Source of the DNA: Prunella strophiata
Lineage: Eukaryota; Chordata; Aves; Passeriformes; Prunellidae
Assembly: GCA_036583965.1 (NCBI GenBank)
Contig: JAZBQD010000025.1
Location: 15,896,910-15,960,909 of the forward strand
Direction of reading: 5' to 3'
Length of the DNA: 64,000 bases
The translations under genes were made by a program, and so were the position numbers. The notes beneath the pieces are model-generated. The model saw only the letters and a program-made list of their open reading frames with translations, searched no databases and was not told where the DNA came from. How positions within the stretch are numbered: position 1 is the stretch's first letter; each line of letters begins with the position of its first letter. This document shows positions 1 through 11,450 of this stretch, one piece after another.

Positions 1-1089
1 GGTGGGGATGGAGGTGAGGAGTACCCAGAGCAGTGCTGCAGTATGATCTCAGCATGGTCCCCAGGCTAGGACTGTGGCCTTGGGGTCACCTTCCCTCACC
101 ATCTGCAGAGATGGGCTCGGGGACACTGGTCATAGGACCATCTTTGGTGGCTGGATATGCTCCCCACACAGCTCTGAGCTCTCCCAGTTGTCCATGCTCT
201 GGGCTTTGCAGTGAAGGGCAGGCACAGAACATACGTGGCTACCACTGGGCATCCTTCTGCCCAGCCATCCCCAGTACTTTCCCTTTAAGAGGGAGCAAGA
301 CACGAGGCACAGAGGTTTTGTGTGCTGTGCAGGGAGCTGAGGCAGCCCAGGAGACCACTCTCCTGGGATCTCTGCATGGCACAGAGACATCTACCTAACA
401 ATTGAGGGAATACTTTCCATCCAAAGAATCCATCTCATGGTCCCCTCTTCATTTGTGACACAAGGGAAAATGTGAAGCAGCCAAGATGCATGAATCACTG
501 TCCCAAACAGCATATAATGAACTCATAAAATCAAAGGCAGGGTTAGTTTCAACCCGTGCTGCCAGGGCTCCTTGGACATTGTCTGGAATGAATTTAAGTT
601 GTTACAAAACTGTGTGTGTTTCCCTTCCCCCCAACCCCCCAAACTGTCTTTCTTCTCTCCCTCTTCACACCATGTTTTCCTATGAGCTTCTTTCTCTTCC
701 CTACCTCCCATCTCTCCTCTCCTGCCTTCCTTCTCTCACTGTTCACTCTGGTCACTCTTTCCCAGCCCTTTGTCTCAGCCCTTCCTCTCAATATCCCTTC
801 TTCCCCCAGCAATCTGGCTGCCAGCCACATACCACCACCACCTTTCAGAAAGACTCATTTTCAGGACAGGTTCAGACAAAAGTCTTTAGTTGATTCAGCA
901 AGGCCCGTGCCACTGCTCGGTCTGACATGGCTCCACCAAGGGACCCTCTGGGCTCCTGCCTCGCTGGGAGCTCAGCCCCAGCTCATCAGCAGAGACAGTG
1001 GAGGGATGACCTCCCCAGACAGTCTGGAGGACTGGAGAAGTGTGGCCCAATGCATTTGACCATATGCTCACACTTCTGCTGCCTCACAG
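1..1089. other. 5' flank, no gene seen
   Basis: Unique-looking sequence with a C/T-rich stretch at about 610-800. Open frames here are short and low in complexity, with no recognisable domain. Confidence 0.5.
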
Positions 1090-1290
1090 GAATTCACAGA
1101 ATCACAGAATCTCCTGGGCTGGAAGTGGCCCCCAAACATCGAGCCCAGCTCCTGGCATTGCACAGGACACCCCAACATTCCCACCATGTGGCTGAGAGCA
1201 TTGTCCAAACACTTCTGGAGCTCTGGCAAGTTTGGGGCTGCAAATTGCCTTCATCCCTAGAGGCCTGCTCATGTACCAGCACTCCCAAGG
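1090..1290 (-). mobile_element. CR1 LINE 3' fragment
   Basis: Starts with CACAGAATCACAGAAT (1095-1110), the reverse complement of the CR1 3' tail, followed by the diagnostic CTCCTGGGCTGGAAG block. It aligns by eye in reverse with the copy at 26930-27199 (the CCTGGCAT...GACACCCCAAC and CCAAACACTTCTGGAGCTCTGG blocks). Truncated at its 5' end, as CR1 copies usually are. Confidence 0.85.
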
Positions 1291-2379
1291 AGGACAAAGA
1301 GGCAGGCACTTCAATCCCACGACCACTTCAGAAAACAGGGATTTGTTTATATCGCAGTGGCTGCTGCTGCTTACAACTGAGCAGGCTCTGGAGCCACAGG
1401 AGCTGCTCGAGGCAAGTTTGAGCAGCAACAGGCCCTGCTGCCTTGGAGACCTGGGCTGGCATCTTTGTGCTGCAGCTCATGGTCCCAGCAGCAGGCTGGG
1501 GCCCCCAACCCTTGGGCAGCCAAGGCCCCCTGTGCTGTGCCCAGCTGAGCAGCAGAGGCACGGCCCAAGCTGCTGAGGCTCTCTGGAATCCCAACCCAAA
1601 TCTACCCAAACACTGAATTGGTTTGGAGCAAACAAGACACAAGCCCAACCTCAATCCCAGCCATGCCAGAGCCAGCCTAGCAAGCTCCTCCCAGCTCACA
1701 TTGGACAGCCTCCACCTGCCAGGCAGGTTTGTGGACCTCCTCCCTTGGGGTCCCGCTGGGAACACCCCCGAAGCACCAGGCACACGCTGTGCTCCGATTG
1801 CCACATCGTTCTGCAGTGGCTGCCTGCTCCTCCAGCGCTGCAGACAAGCTGTTATCTGCCAGCCAGCAGGGCTCACGTTCCTCCGGTGCCAAAGAGCACC
1901 GCCCGCCTCCTTCCGATCCCGGCACAGTGGCTTGGAGCAGCGAAACGAGAGCAGACGGGAGCGGGGTCCCCAGCACATGAAGATGCTAAAGTAGCTGATG
2001 AGGATTATTAAAAGAGCCCCATGTGCTAAAGCTAAGCTCTGCTTCTGACTTCAGGCCCGTGAACAGCATTTGGGCCCCTGGAAAACAGCTCTTAAAACTC
2101 AGGAGAGATGTTTCCCAGGAGAAACCCTCACTGTGCAGCCACACAATCCCGCTGATCAGAGATGCCGCTGGCGGGCAGCTGTGCATCCTTGAGATGCCCC
2201 CGTTGTCCCGAGAGCATGCCGAGGCTCCTGCCGTGGCACAAGGCGTGCAAGACACGCGTAGCGTTCTCCCACTTGTGACAAGCACAGCATCCTTCCCCTG
2301 ATGGCAAGAGGACAGGCGCAGCATCCTCCTGCCGATGGGAACGTACTCTCCGCTGTCAGTGCCCCCGTGGGACCGGTGT
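1291..2379. other. Intergenic, no gene seen; possible old repeat
   Basis: Moderately GC-rich with a 216-residue open frame on the minus strand (1328-1978) rich in Ala, Gly, Leu and Arg and without recognisable domains. Several Leu/Trp-rich local repetitions in that frame hint at decayed repeat sequence, but I could not name a family. Confidence 0.35.
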
Positions 2380-2575
2380 ATCCGCAGTTCCAACTCACCC
2401 GCTCGCGGATGCCGGAGCCTCTCCCCGGCACAGAGCGAGCTCCGCGGCCGCAGCTGCGGGGGAACGGCTCCATCTCGCGGCCGCCGGGCCGGGGGCGCAC
2501 CCGCCGCTCCCCCCGGGCCTGGAGGGTCCCGCGGCTGCTGCGATCTCGCCCCTGGGGACACGCCTGTCCCTTTGC
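2380..2575. promoter_or_regulatory. Small CpG-rich patch
   Basis: CpG density rises sharply over about 200 bases, with GCGGCCGC-type clusters, and drops on both sides. No convincing exon or start codon is attached. It may be a small promoter or enhancer island. An AATAAA at 2715-2720 follows but is not linked to any coding sequence. Confidence 0.4.
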
Positions 2576-4319
2576 CTGCCGTGGGGAAGGAACCTATAGG
2601 TGCCATAGCAGTCACTGCAGAGCAGGGCGGCACAGACAGGAGTGTAAGGTGTGGGGGTGACGTTCTTGAGCGGTCTGCATGCGCAGCCATGGCAGTGATG
2701 AGGGGATGGAATTAAATAAAGATGAACCAAAACATGTTCAGAAAAAGGGCCAGGCTTAGGTCTTGCAGCTCAGGAAGCTGAGGAGAGAGAAAGAGGCACA
2801 AAATTAATTCCTGACCCCAGTTGCTTGCGGAATAGGGGGATCTGGGATGTGCTCATCACATTCAGCATTGTCCAGGAATGTTTTCACTGTGAGCAGCACC
2901 ATGCAAATCCCTTTGCCATGGGCTAAAAGTCGCCACAGGGGAATAACATAGAGCTGAAGGTGTGGTAGAAGAGCAGGACCTGGAGTGCCAGCAGAACTGC
3001 CACTTCCTGGGGACATGGAGTGTGTTTGAGGGCTGTGTTGTACATTGTCCCCAGCCTCTGCAGCATCTTTCCAGCCAAGACCAGGAATGGCAATGACACC
3101 AGAACATGGCCTCAGCACACACTGCTGCAGGTTTAGCATCTCTCCAGCCTTGCTAGCAGACTGCAGTCCCTTGGGCTGCCCCACCTTGGCCTGGGGCTGT
3201 AAGCTGAAGCTCCAGCACTGTGCCTGGCCTGTGCAATGTTCATGCTGGGGTGAGCAGGGGCGGGGCAGGGCAAAGTCCATGTAATGTCACTGCAGTGGTT
3301 ATATGTGTTATATGGAATTATATGCTGGGTTTGTTGGAGATGTCACACTGGGTTCCATTTCCCCAAGCCACATTCACTGCACACCTTTCAACAAACAAAC
3401 CCTGTCTCCACCAGGGTGAACTGCCCCTACTGACCTTTCTGGGTGGCAGAGAAGGGCTGTTGTGGCCCAGAGCAGGGTTACAGGTCCCCAGGGAGGGCCT
3501 GTTTGGGCTGCCCCTACATCCCCACAGTGCTCAAACCCTGGGTGCTGCCACCACCTGGACCACAGGCTGGGCAGGTGGCCCAGGACATCTGTGTTCCCTA
3601 GCTGTGCAGAGCAAGAGGAAGGACCCAAATGCATCATGGATGCACTGGGGCCTGTGGGAAGGCTGGTGGTGAGCAGGAGAGTCAGGGTGGAGGGAATAGA
3701 CTCCCAAGGGCTGCTGAGGCTCAGGTGAGCCCCAAGCACTGGTGTGACAGAGCACGGCAGGATGCCTTGGGCAAATCACACCCCACGAGGAGGGCATCTG
3801 TACCTCCCTGCAAGGTCACATACCAGTTCCTGGCAACAGCTCCTGTGACCTGAACTCCAGAAGAAACCATGTGTAGAGACAGATTCTGAGCACAGGGTGA
3901 GAAGGCAGATGTGTCTGTCAGGAGACTGATAGTCCCAAAAGGGAGGCAGATAAGGTGCCCTTGGAAGAGTAAATAGCACAGAAAGAAGAGAAACATGAGA
4001 ATTATGGAGTCATCCTGAGGATGACCCGGTGGCTGAAACGGGATCCTCCTCTCTTAGTGCACTGGGAGAGGGACCTCTGGGACCAGTCAAAGGAAAGAGT
4101 CCTCCCTTCTGGCAGTAAACCTCTTCCTTCTCCAGTGAGGAGGTTGAAGAAGGACGTGGCGAGGCAGTAGGTAGGGTCTCTTCCCTGCTTGTCTGGAAAC
4201 ATGAGCCTTCACCTCAAGGAGCCGTTCCAACACGCCGGGACGGGGCTGCCCGCTGTGACACGTTCTCCTTCCTCGGCGGGGCTGTGGACTGGATTACAGC
4301 TGGGCTCATCAGTAACCGA
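2576..4319. other. Intergenic, nothing recognised
   Basis: Ordinary unique-looking sequence of about 1.7 kb. No repeat family, RNA gene or coding domain was recognised. Confidence 0.4.
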
Positions 4320-4435
4320 GCTCACGCGGGGTGCCGGGCCCGCCGCCAGCGCGCACCCGGCCCGGCCCGGCGGGGCCGACAGGGGGCGCAAGAGCGCCGC
4401 GCACGACCGCGGGGCGCGGGTCGAGTGTCTGCTGC
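4320..4435. promoter_or_regulatory. Short CpG-dense patch abutting the minisatellite
   Basis: About 115 bases of very high CpG content immediately before the C/T-rich tandem array. It may be a CpG island cut into by array expansion, or just an edge of the GC-rich domain. Confidence 0.35.
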
Positions 4436-5506
4436 CCGCTGCCCTGTCCCCCGCACTCTGCTCCCTGCTGCCCGCTGCCCTGTCACCCGCTGCCCTCTCC
4501 CCTCTCCCCGCTGCCCTGTCCCCCGCTCTCTGCTCCCCGCTGTCCTGTCCCCCGCTCTCTGCTCTCCGCTGCCCGCTGCCGCTGTCCCCCGCTCTCTGCT
4601 GCCCTGTCCCCCGCTCTCTGCTCCCCGCTGTCCTGTCCCCCGCTCCCCGCTGCCCCGCTCCCCGCTGCCCTGTCCCCCGCTCCCCGCGGCCCGCTGCCCT
4701 GTCCCCCGCTGCCCTCTCCCCGCTGCCCGCTGCCACTGTCCCCCGCTTGCCCTCTCCCGCTGCCCTGTCCCCGCTCTCCGCTGCCGCTGCCCTGTCCCCC
4801 GCTCTCCTCTGTCCCGCTGCCCGGTCCCTCCCGCTGCCCTGTCCCCCGCTCCCCGCTGCCCGCTGCCCTGTCCCCCGCTGCCCTCTCCCCGCTGCCCGCT
4901 GTCCTGTCCCCCGCTGCCCGCTGCCCTGTCCCCCGCTCTCCGCTGCCCGCTGTCCTGTCCCCCGCTCTCTGCTGCCCGCTGTCCTGTCCCCCGCTGCCCT
5001 CTCCCCTCTCCCCGCTGCCCGCTGTCCTGTCCCCCGCTGCCCTCTCCCCTCTCCCCGCTGCCCTCTCCCCGCTCCCCTCTCCCGTCTCCCCGCTCCCCTC
5101 TCCCCGCTGCCTGTCCCCCGCTCTCTGCTCCCCGCTGCCCTCTCCCCGCTCCCCGCTCTCCACTGCCGGCTGCCCGCTCCCCTCTCCCCTCTCCCCTCTC
5201 CCCGCTGCCCTCTCCCCGCTGCCCTCTCCCCGCTCCCCTCTCCCCTCTCCCCGCTGCCCTCTCCCCGCTGCCCTGTCCCCCGCTGCCCTCTCCCCTCTCC
5301 CCTCTCCCCTCTCCCCTCTCCCCGCTGCCCTCTCCACGCTCCCGCTCTCCACTGCCGGCTGCCCGCTCCCCTCTCCCGTCTCCCCGCTCCCCTCTCCCGT
5401 CTCCCCGCTGCCCTCTCCCCTCTCCCCGCTGTCCTCTCCCCGCTCCCCGCTCCCCACTGCCGGCTGGCTGCTCTCCGCTCTCCGCTGCCCGCTCTCCGCT
5501 GTCCAG
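4436..5506 (+). repeat. C/T-rich G-spaced minisatellite, about 1.07 kb
   Basis: An irregular tandem array of short C-rich modules such as CCCCGCTGCCCTCTC, TGTCCCCCGCT and CTCTGCTCCCCGCTG. I count only seven A residues on the + strand between 4441 and 5500. The first 600 bases are rich in TGTCCCCCGCT; the later part is rich in CCCTCTC. The module ACTGCCGGCTG recurs near 5162, 5351 and 5456, which suggests higher-order duplication. Lack of A and of most stop-codon patterns leaves long open frames on both strands; these are composition artefacts. The G-rich minus strand has G-quadruplex and triplex potential. Confidence 0.9.
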
Positions 5507-5676
5507 TGCTGGGTCCGAGCCGCTCTGTGAGCACAAGGCAATGGCCAGGGGATTCCTCTGCAGGGCTGGGCTGGCTTTGAGCGTGTGCTGCAGGGGAAGG
5601 GAGGAAGGGGGGATGGGGGGGCGAGGTACAGAGGGCAGAAGAGGGCATCAGCCTGGGAGCCAGATGCCTCCAGGGA
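5507..5676. other. Short spacer between minisatellite and CR1
   Basis: Purine-rich unique sequence with G runs at about 5590-5625; nothing else recognised. Confidence 0.35.
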
Positions 5677-5990
5677 GACTTTAGAGCCCCTTCCAATTCC
5701 TAAAGCAGCTCTAACAGAGCTGGAGAGGGCCTTTGCAGTGATAGGACACAAGGAATGGCTTCCCACTGGCAGAGGGCAGGGTTAGATGGGATATTGGGAA
5801 GAAATTCTTCCCTGTGAGGGTGGTGAGGGCCTGGCACAGGGTGCCCAAAGAAGCTGTGGCTGCCTCATGCCTCAAAGTGCTCAAGGGTAGATTTAAATGA
5901 GCAATTTGGTCTAGTGAGAGATATCCCTGCTGTGCAATTGGACTGGATGATCTTTTAAGGTCCCTCCAGCCCATTTAACAATTCTGTATC
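5677..5990 (+). mobile_element. CR1 LINE 3' fragment
   Basis: Typical CR1 3' sequence: GGGAAGAAATTCTTCCCTGTGAGG, then GTGCCCAAAGAAGCTGTGGCTGCC, then GGATGATCTTTTAAGGTCCC and a degenerate ATTCTGTAT tail at 5981. Truncated at its 5' end. Confidence 0.9.
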
Positions 5991-7844
5991 TGCCCCAGCT
6001 GACTTGGTGCCGGTGCTTTTGCTCCAACAGCTTGTGGATGTCTGTGTCCTTTCAGCAATTCTTTGTTGACTGGGAGGCCTGGCTAGCACCAAATGCTGTG
6101 CTTTCATGAGGCACAAGGAGCAGGAATGGATGCAGAATGGGAGCTTATGACGGGCAGAGCTTCCTGCAGACCACAGGGTGACAAACAACACAGCCTGCTT
6201 GCCCTCTTGTCCTGCCAGTCCTGCCAGATCTGCCCAGGAAGGCAGCGAACACTGGGTGATGTCAGCATGCTGAGAAACACCAACAGGGTCTCAGTCTGAT
6301 TCCTACCTCAGTGAGTGTTCTATCCCTGCTGACGTCTGTAGCACTCCCATTTTCCAAACCTGGATTCACATCTTTCTCTCAGGCTCTCCATCCTATGAAG
6401 AGGGAACAGGGGAAACAGGAATTCAGGAAACAACTTCTGCCCATCTCAACTGGGCTTTCACTGATGTAATGTGTTTCACTGATGTAATTTCTGCCTGTGG
6501 AGAGCAGTCCCAAAACTTTTCCATATAGTGGCCAGCACTTCCAACATCATCTTTGAGTCATGGGAGGGTGGTGGGGGTCCAGTGGGTGTGAAAACAGCAG
6601 CACTGAGGTTGTGGTGATGCAGCCCCCCCCAGCTGAGCACCGTCCTGGAGCAGCCAGGTCAGGTTGTGTCAGTATCTAGGGTCCTGTTCACGGTTGTCCT
6701 TGTATTTCCTGGTGGGGTATATGCCTTCTGGTCCAACCCTTGGACAATTCCTGCTTCCTGTCACTTCAGGATCTTCTAACCTTGCCCCATTTTGCCCTAT
6801 TGCCTTCATCATCCCAGCCTGTCCCTTGGTGCCACACTGTCCTGGCAACCCTGGGCCTTGCTCCATCCTGCAGTCTGATGTGATCCCACACAAAGCAAAC
6901 ATTGGCCCTGGACTAATGTCTCATCTGGGATCTGCATTGGAGCTGCTTTTGTGGCCTTTGGCTTGACTGCCCAGCTCTCCAAATGCACAAGTGTCCCTGA
7001 GAGAGACAGGGGGCCTACAAAATACCTGTAGCATTGGACTTAGAGCCTTGATGTTTCCCTGCTCATGGCCCAGGTCTCCTTTGTCCTGGTGACTTCACAC
7101 TTTTTTATCCACATCCCTGCTGCTGGAACAGGAGGGGAAATGTGTTTAGTGCAACAAGGCAGAGAGCAGCAAACAGCAATTCCCCTGGGGCTCGTGGCCA
7201 GCTGGGCTCTGCTCCTTCAGCGAGCATCTGCCAGCCGGCTGGGAGAGCTGCTCCTGCAACCTGCTGCCCCGAGCAACAGGATGTGGGTAACTGGGGGTCC
7301 CCCGGGAGCAGGGTGATGGTGGGTGGGGGCTTTGAACATAACGGGTGGGCACTGTGCTGGCACCTTGCCCTTCTTCCCACCTCCGGTGCTGTCTTCAGCC
7401 CTCGCATCCATTGCAAGGGCAATTACAAGAGGATGGCCCCCAGGCCAAACTGGCAGATGTGGGAGCCTCAGGGCTGTGAACACGGCCCCAGTGAGGGAGA
7501 GAATCCAGGTCCGAGTTTCCTGCTCTCCTCCACCGCCTCGCACAAACTGATTAAATTCGTTTCACCTTTTCCGTGGCCCGCTCGCAGGTGGTCTGGGGAT
7601 AGCGGAGCAGCCCCCGGGGGCAGCCCGGAGGCAGCTGTGCTGGGTACGTAAGTGCCCCGCTTCTCTCCCTCCCTGCCCAAAAATCAGACACCAAGGGCGA
7701 CTCTGGTGCAGCAGCGCGTGAAAAGCCCCCGCACCACGGGATGGAGTGGAGACTCCAGCTTTCTACATAAGAGGAGCTGCTTCCGCCTGGTAAATGCCTC
7801 ATTTGCTTTGGGAAGCAGAGGGAGAATATTCGGCTGCCTTGGCT
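5991..7844. other. Upstream flank before the CpG island, no gene seen
   Basis: Unique-looking sequence. CpG content starts to rise after about 7550. No repeat, RNA gene or domain recognised. Confidence 0.4.
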
Positions 7845-8299
7845 GCGGCACCGCTGAGCCCTCGGCGCGGTGGGCTACGGGCGGCAGCCACCCGCACTCG
7901 GCGGGGATGGAGCCGCTGCGGGCTGCGCGAACTCCCGGGGTGCGGCGGGGCTGGCCGGGCAGCAGGTGGGACCGCGGCTACCGGGACCCCCACGGCTCCG
8001 ACCGGCGGGGCGGCACCCGGGACCCCGCGGGGAGGGCTGCCCGCCGGTGGGGCGGCCCCTCTTCCCGCCCGGCTCCAGCCCTGCCCGCTGGGCTGCCGGC
8101 GGGGCGGAGGGCGGAGGCAGGGCTGGCAGCGGCGGCGGGCGGCGCACACGCACACACCTCCCTGCATGTGATTAAATGGCTCGAAATCTGCTTCTGATTT
8201 CCTCGGGGAGGTGACTTTTCCCTTCTTTTCAACCCGGGATTTATTGGAGTCTTTTTACTCCACGTCCAGGCGGCGGTCGGGGCTCAGTTTCGCCAATTC

Positions 8300-8401
8300 T
8301 TGCTTTTCTTTTCGTTTTTATTTTTTTTTAAGGGCTGTTTTTTCTTTTCCCTTTTCTCTCCTTTTCGCCCTCCCCTGCCGCCTCCCCCCTCCCTCCCGCA
8401 G
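8300..8401 (+). repeat. Long polypyrimidine tract inside the CpG island
   Basis: About 100 bases almost entirely T and C (T-rich at first, then C-rich), with runs of T up to about nine. It may be a nucleosome-free promoter element, an acceptor tract, or a triplex-prone sequence. Confidence 0.6.
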
Positions 8402-8734
8402 CCGAAGCAGCCGCGGGCGGTACGGTGGAGCGGGCGGGAGCGCGGCCGGCTGCGGGCACGGCGCTGGGACCTGCCCGCACCGCCGGGAGCAGCGCTCCCG
8501 CTTTCCACTATTTCGCCTTATTTCGTCCCCCACGCACGATTCCCTGGAAATTTGTTATCATTGCTTTTCCCCACACACACCCTTTTCTTCACTTTTTTTT
8601 CCTTTCTTCGTGCTGCGGCCAGCACCGAGAAGGAGCTACCCCTGCCCGCCGTCTGCCCCGCCGCGGCCCCGGCTCCTCTCGCCGCCGCTCCCGGACCTGT
8701 CGCCCAGACCGGCCCCGCTACCTGCCCGGCCGCG
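8402..8734 (+). other. Candidate non-coding leader exon(s) of the netrin gene
   Basis: The donor CGCG|GTAAGC at 8734/8735 is close to consensus. No ATG occurs on the + strand from 8402 to 8734, as suits a 5' leader. Two excellent acceptors are nested upstream: CCGCAG ending at 8401 after a roughly 90-base pyrimidine tract, and GGCCAG ending at 8622 after another. The segment may therefore be a first exon starting anywhere in the island, or an internal leader exon of 333 or 112 bases. Joining to 17559 would span an intron of about 8.8 kb. Confidence 0.35.
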
Positions 8735-9150
8735 GTAAGCTGCGCTCCCAACTTCCCGGCCGTCCGGGCTCCCGCTCTCCTCCCCACCGCTCCCTCCCTC
8801 GTTGCCTTTTATTCCTCCTTCTCCCCCCGCACTCACCCTCCCTTTATTTCCCTTTCGATCCTTTCACCGCCGAGAACGGGACCTCCCCGCAGCGGGGCCG
8901 CCCGCCCGCCGCCGAGCCCCGCTCCCATCCCCGGGCAGCTCCGGCCGCCGCCGCTCCGCGCTCTGGCCCGGCTCGGCTTGGCCCGGCTCGCTGCCGCCGC
9001 CCCGCAGAGCCGGCTCGGGGATTCTCGGCGCTGTAGGGAGCCCTGCAGTGTCGCGGCCCGGCGGAGCCCCGGCCCCGCTCCGTGCGGCTGCGGTGCGGCA
9101 GCGGCGGGAGTGCTGCCAGGCCGAGCCTGCGGTGCCAGCCCCGGCTGACC

Positions 9151-10685
9151 GGGCATGAGGCATGCACGTGGTCCCCTGCCCGCCGCTCCCACCGCAGGCC
9201 CTTCTCCGGCCGTGAGGGCTCTGCCGGCACAAAGCCACCTGGGCGGACGGCATCGCTCTTGTCACCATCCCAGGCTGGGGTCCATCGCTGGTCCCTCCCA
9301 GCACGGCTGCCCCGAGAGTCCCCTGCGGGATGGGTCGGCTCCCTTTGGAAACGGCTCCCGTGGGATGTGCTCTGCTCCACTGCAGTCCTGGAGCCAGACT
9401 GGGCGAGACCCTCAGCACCCCGAGCACCTGGCCCTTGAGCCACAGCTGGGGTGAGAGCTCAGGCCAGTGAACGTGCGAGCAAGCAGCTTCACGGGAAGGG
9501 AAGCCAGACTGAGTTTGGTGGATTTGCTTTTACTTTCCTCTCTTGGAGCTGGTGAAACCTCATTTCCTCAAAACACCATCCTCCAGCTTCCCTGGCCCAC
9601 TGGAGAGTGGGTGGGTGGAAATACCTTTCTTGGGATGAGGACTAACTGGTGTGATAGGGACGTGGTGCTTGGCAGTCTGCTGTGTCACCAAGCAGGGTGG
9701 GTGAGGAAGGCCCCGTGGGCAGCAGCACGAGCTGCTCTGGCAGCACTGGGTCCTGCTGGCTTGATACTCATCTAGGCAGCACTTGGGCATAAATACTCCT
9801 CTCTCAGGGAGCTCATCCCATGAACATACGGGATGTAAGCCAGGCTGAGCATCCCCACCTCCATCCATGCCATTTGTGTTGGACCAGTAGCCAGGCTGAG
9901 ACAATGCTGAGTGCAGACATGGATGTGCACACCCTGCATGGCTGGAAATGTCACAGATCCTTCTTCTCTGGTCAAGTTTGCTGTTGCTTGTCTCTCAGAG
10001 CCAGGAGAGGCTAGAGCTCTCTCTAACCAGTAGAGAGGGATGTGGCTTCAGCCGTGTGCTGGAAACAGCCTCCAAGGTCTTTGGATGGATGGAGGGCAAC
10101 TTTTTTTCTCTTTTTCTGCAATATCCCATTTACAAAACAGAGGGAGCTGCTGTGCTGCTCTGACACCTGTTTGGAGCAGGCTGATGAGGGGACAGGAGAT
10201 CCAGCAGTCCAAGAGAAGGGGGGGCTGAAAGGGTCCCAACACCCCTTCCTCTTCTACCTGTGCATGGAAGGAAGGTAGGTCCCTGCAGAGAAGAGGGCAG
10301 GTGTGGAAGGAGCTGATGTGCGTCTGCAGGCTGTGGAAGAGAGAAGCCTGGCCTAGGGATGCAGCTGAGTGCAAGATGCTCACCAGAAATGCAAGCTGCT
10401 AGGCATCCAGGCTGAGGAGCATTTCCACCACTCTCTGAGCACCAGAACAATGTGTCTTTAGTCTGGGCTGGATGGAATGGAGGTCCCATCTTGGCTGGGT
10501 GCTGGCAGAGGTGTGACTCTGAGAGGGGGTTTCCCCAGCCCTGAAGAAGGAGGTGGGCATCAGTGCACACTTTGAGGGGTGTGCTGAGATGTCTGCAGCA
10601 GGGAGGCAGCCCAGCATGTCGAGGGTGTTGAGGTAGCACCTCTGCCTCCTATTCCCCCACCCTGGTTAGTCGGGCCCTGCCCCAT
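9151..10685. other. Putative leader intron, first part: nothing recognised
   Basis: GC content falls off after the CpG island. Open frames are short and without recognisable domains. Confidence 0.35.
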
Positions 10686-10689
10686 AAGG

Positions 10690-11150
10690 AAGCAATTATT
10701 TTGTGCCCCTTCAAGCCCCTCCCTAAGCCTGCGCAGGACACTTGCGCTCGGTATGGAAACGCGACAGATTTTCCATATTCCGCTTTGCCCCGTGATGTTT
10801 AAAAACGTACACGACAGCTTCTTCCTAATGCTGTAGGCTTGGCTGGCACTCAAACAATAACAGACTGTGGGACACCAGGGGCACAAAATATCCTACCAAC
10901 AGCTAGAGAGGGGGTAAAAAAAAAGAGATGTCAAAGTGCAGTGTGTTTCCAGCCTGTTGTTGTGAGCCATCCTCTGCCCGATGTGAGAGATCTTTCAAAG
11001 CTGGCCAAATGTTGTCATTTCTGAATACCATTTTAAATATTCATCCAGACTATTTTCAACATCTGTGCCCGGCATGTTGTGAAAATGCAATGAGGGATGT
11101 TATGGAAACCAGATCACTTTATTCTCATATGGAGTGGAAAGGGGTGGAAG
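10690..11150. promoter_or_regulatory. Candidate conserved non-coding element
   Basis: Non-repetitive and moderately AT-rich, with retained CpGs in an AT-rich setting (CGCTCGGTATGGAAACGCGAC at about 10745-10765, AACGTACACGAC at 10804-10815), followed by an AT-rich block with AAATATTCATCC at about 11034. Retained CpG outside islands often marks constraint. Conservation is inferred from texture only. Confidence 0.3.
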
Positions 11151-11380
11151 CAATGAGGACTTCTGGACTGGAACTCTAAGTCCCTTGCATCCACTGGGAG
11201 TAGTGGGAGGAAAACCCTCTGCACCTTGAGGGATGCTGCTGAGACCACTCAGTAGAGCCAAGCACTGTGGTAGAAATGTGCAAAGGGGTTTGGGAGACCG
11301 CAGTGGAGTTAGGGTTGGGTAAAAAAACCTAACTGATCAAGACAGTAGTAGAGGTTAATAAATGAGGTAGAAAAAAAAAA

Positions 11381-11450
11381 AACCAGAACATCCTGAGTTG
11401 GAAGGGATCCTGCAGGGACCATTGAGTCCAAATGCATCCAGGCAGTGCTT
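11381..11450 (-). mobile_element. Short decayed CR1 3' fragment
   Basis: CCAGAACATCCTGAGTTGGAAGGGATCCTGCAGGGACCATTGAGTCCAA resembles the reverse-oriented CR1 3' end. It is preceded by an A-rich run at 11370-11382. Confidence 0.55.

Larger units (their letters stand above)
7845..9150 (+). promoter_or_regulatory. CpG island, likely netrin promoter region
   Basis: Dense CpG over about 1.3 kb, interrupted by an AT-rich part and a long T/C tract at 8300-8400. It is the largest CpG-rich block upstream of the netrin gene that is not a tandem repeat, and it lies about 8.4 kb before the start codon. Netrin genes commonly have a non-coding first exon at a CpG island. The island contains a strong splice donor at 8735. 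It could also serve an unseen divergent transcript. Confidence 0.5.

Noticed and set aside
1328..1978. 216-residue minus-strand open frame
   Set aside because: No recognisable domain, locally repetitive Leu/Trp/Gly content, no supporting splice structure.
2715..2720. AATAAA as the end of an upstream gene
   Set aside because: No coding or exon evidence precedes it in the window; a chance hexamer is likely.
4189..5766. Several long open frames (about 400-495 residues) on both strands across the minisatellite
   Set aside because: They arise because the array has almost no A on one strand, so stops cannot form. The translations are Pro/Ser/Leu- or Gly/Arg/Glu-rich low-complexity and overlap in all frames.
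8300..9148. 282-residue open frame in the CpG island
   Set aside because: Its composition follows the T/C tract and CpG-rich DNA; Pro/Ala/Arg-rich with no domain. A non-coding leader is a better explanation.
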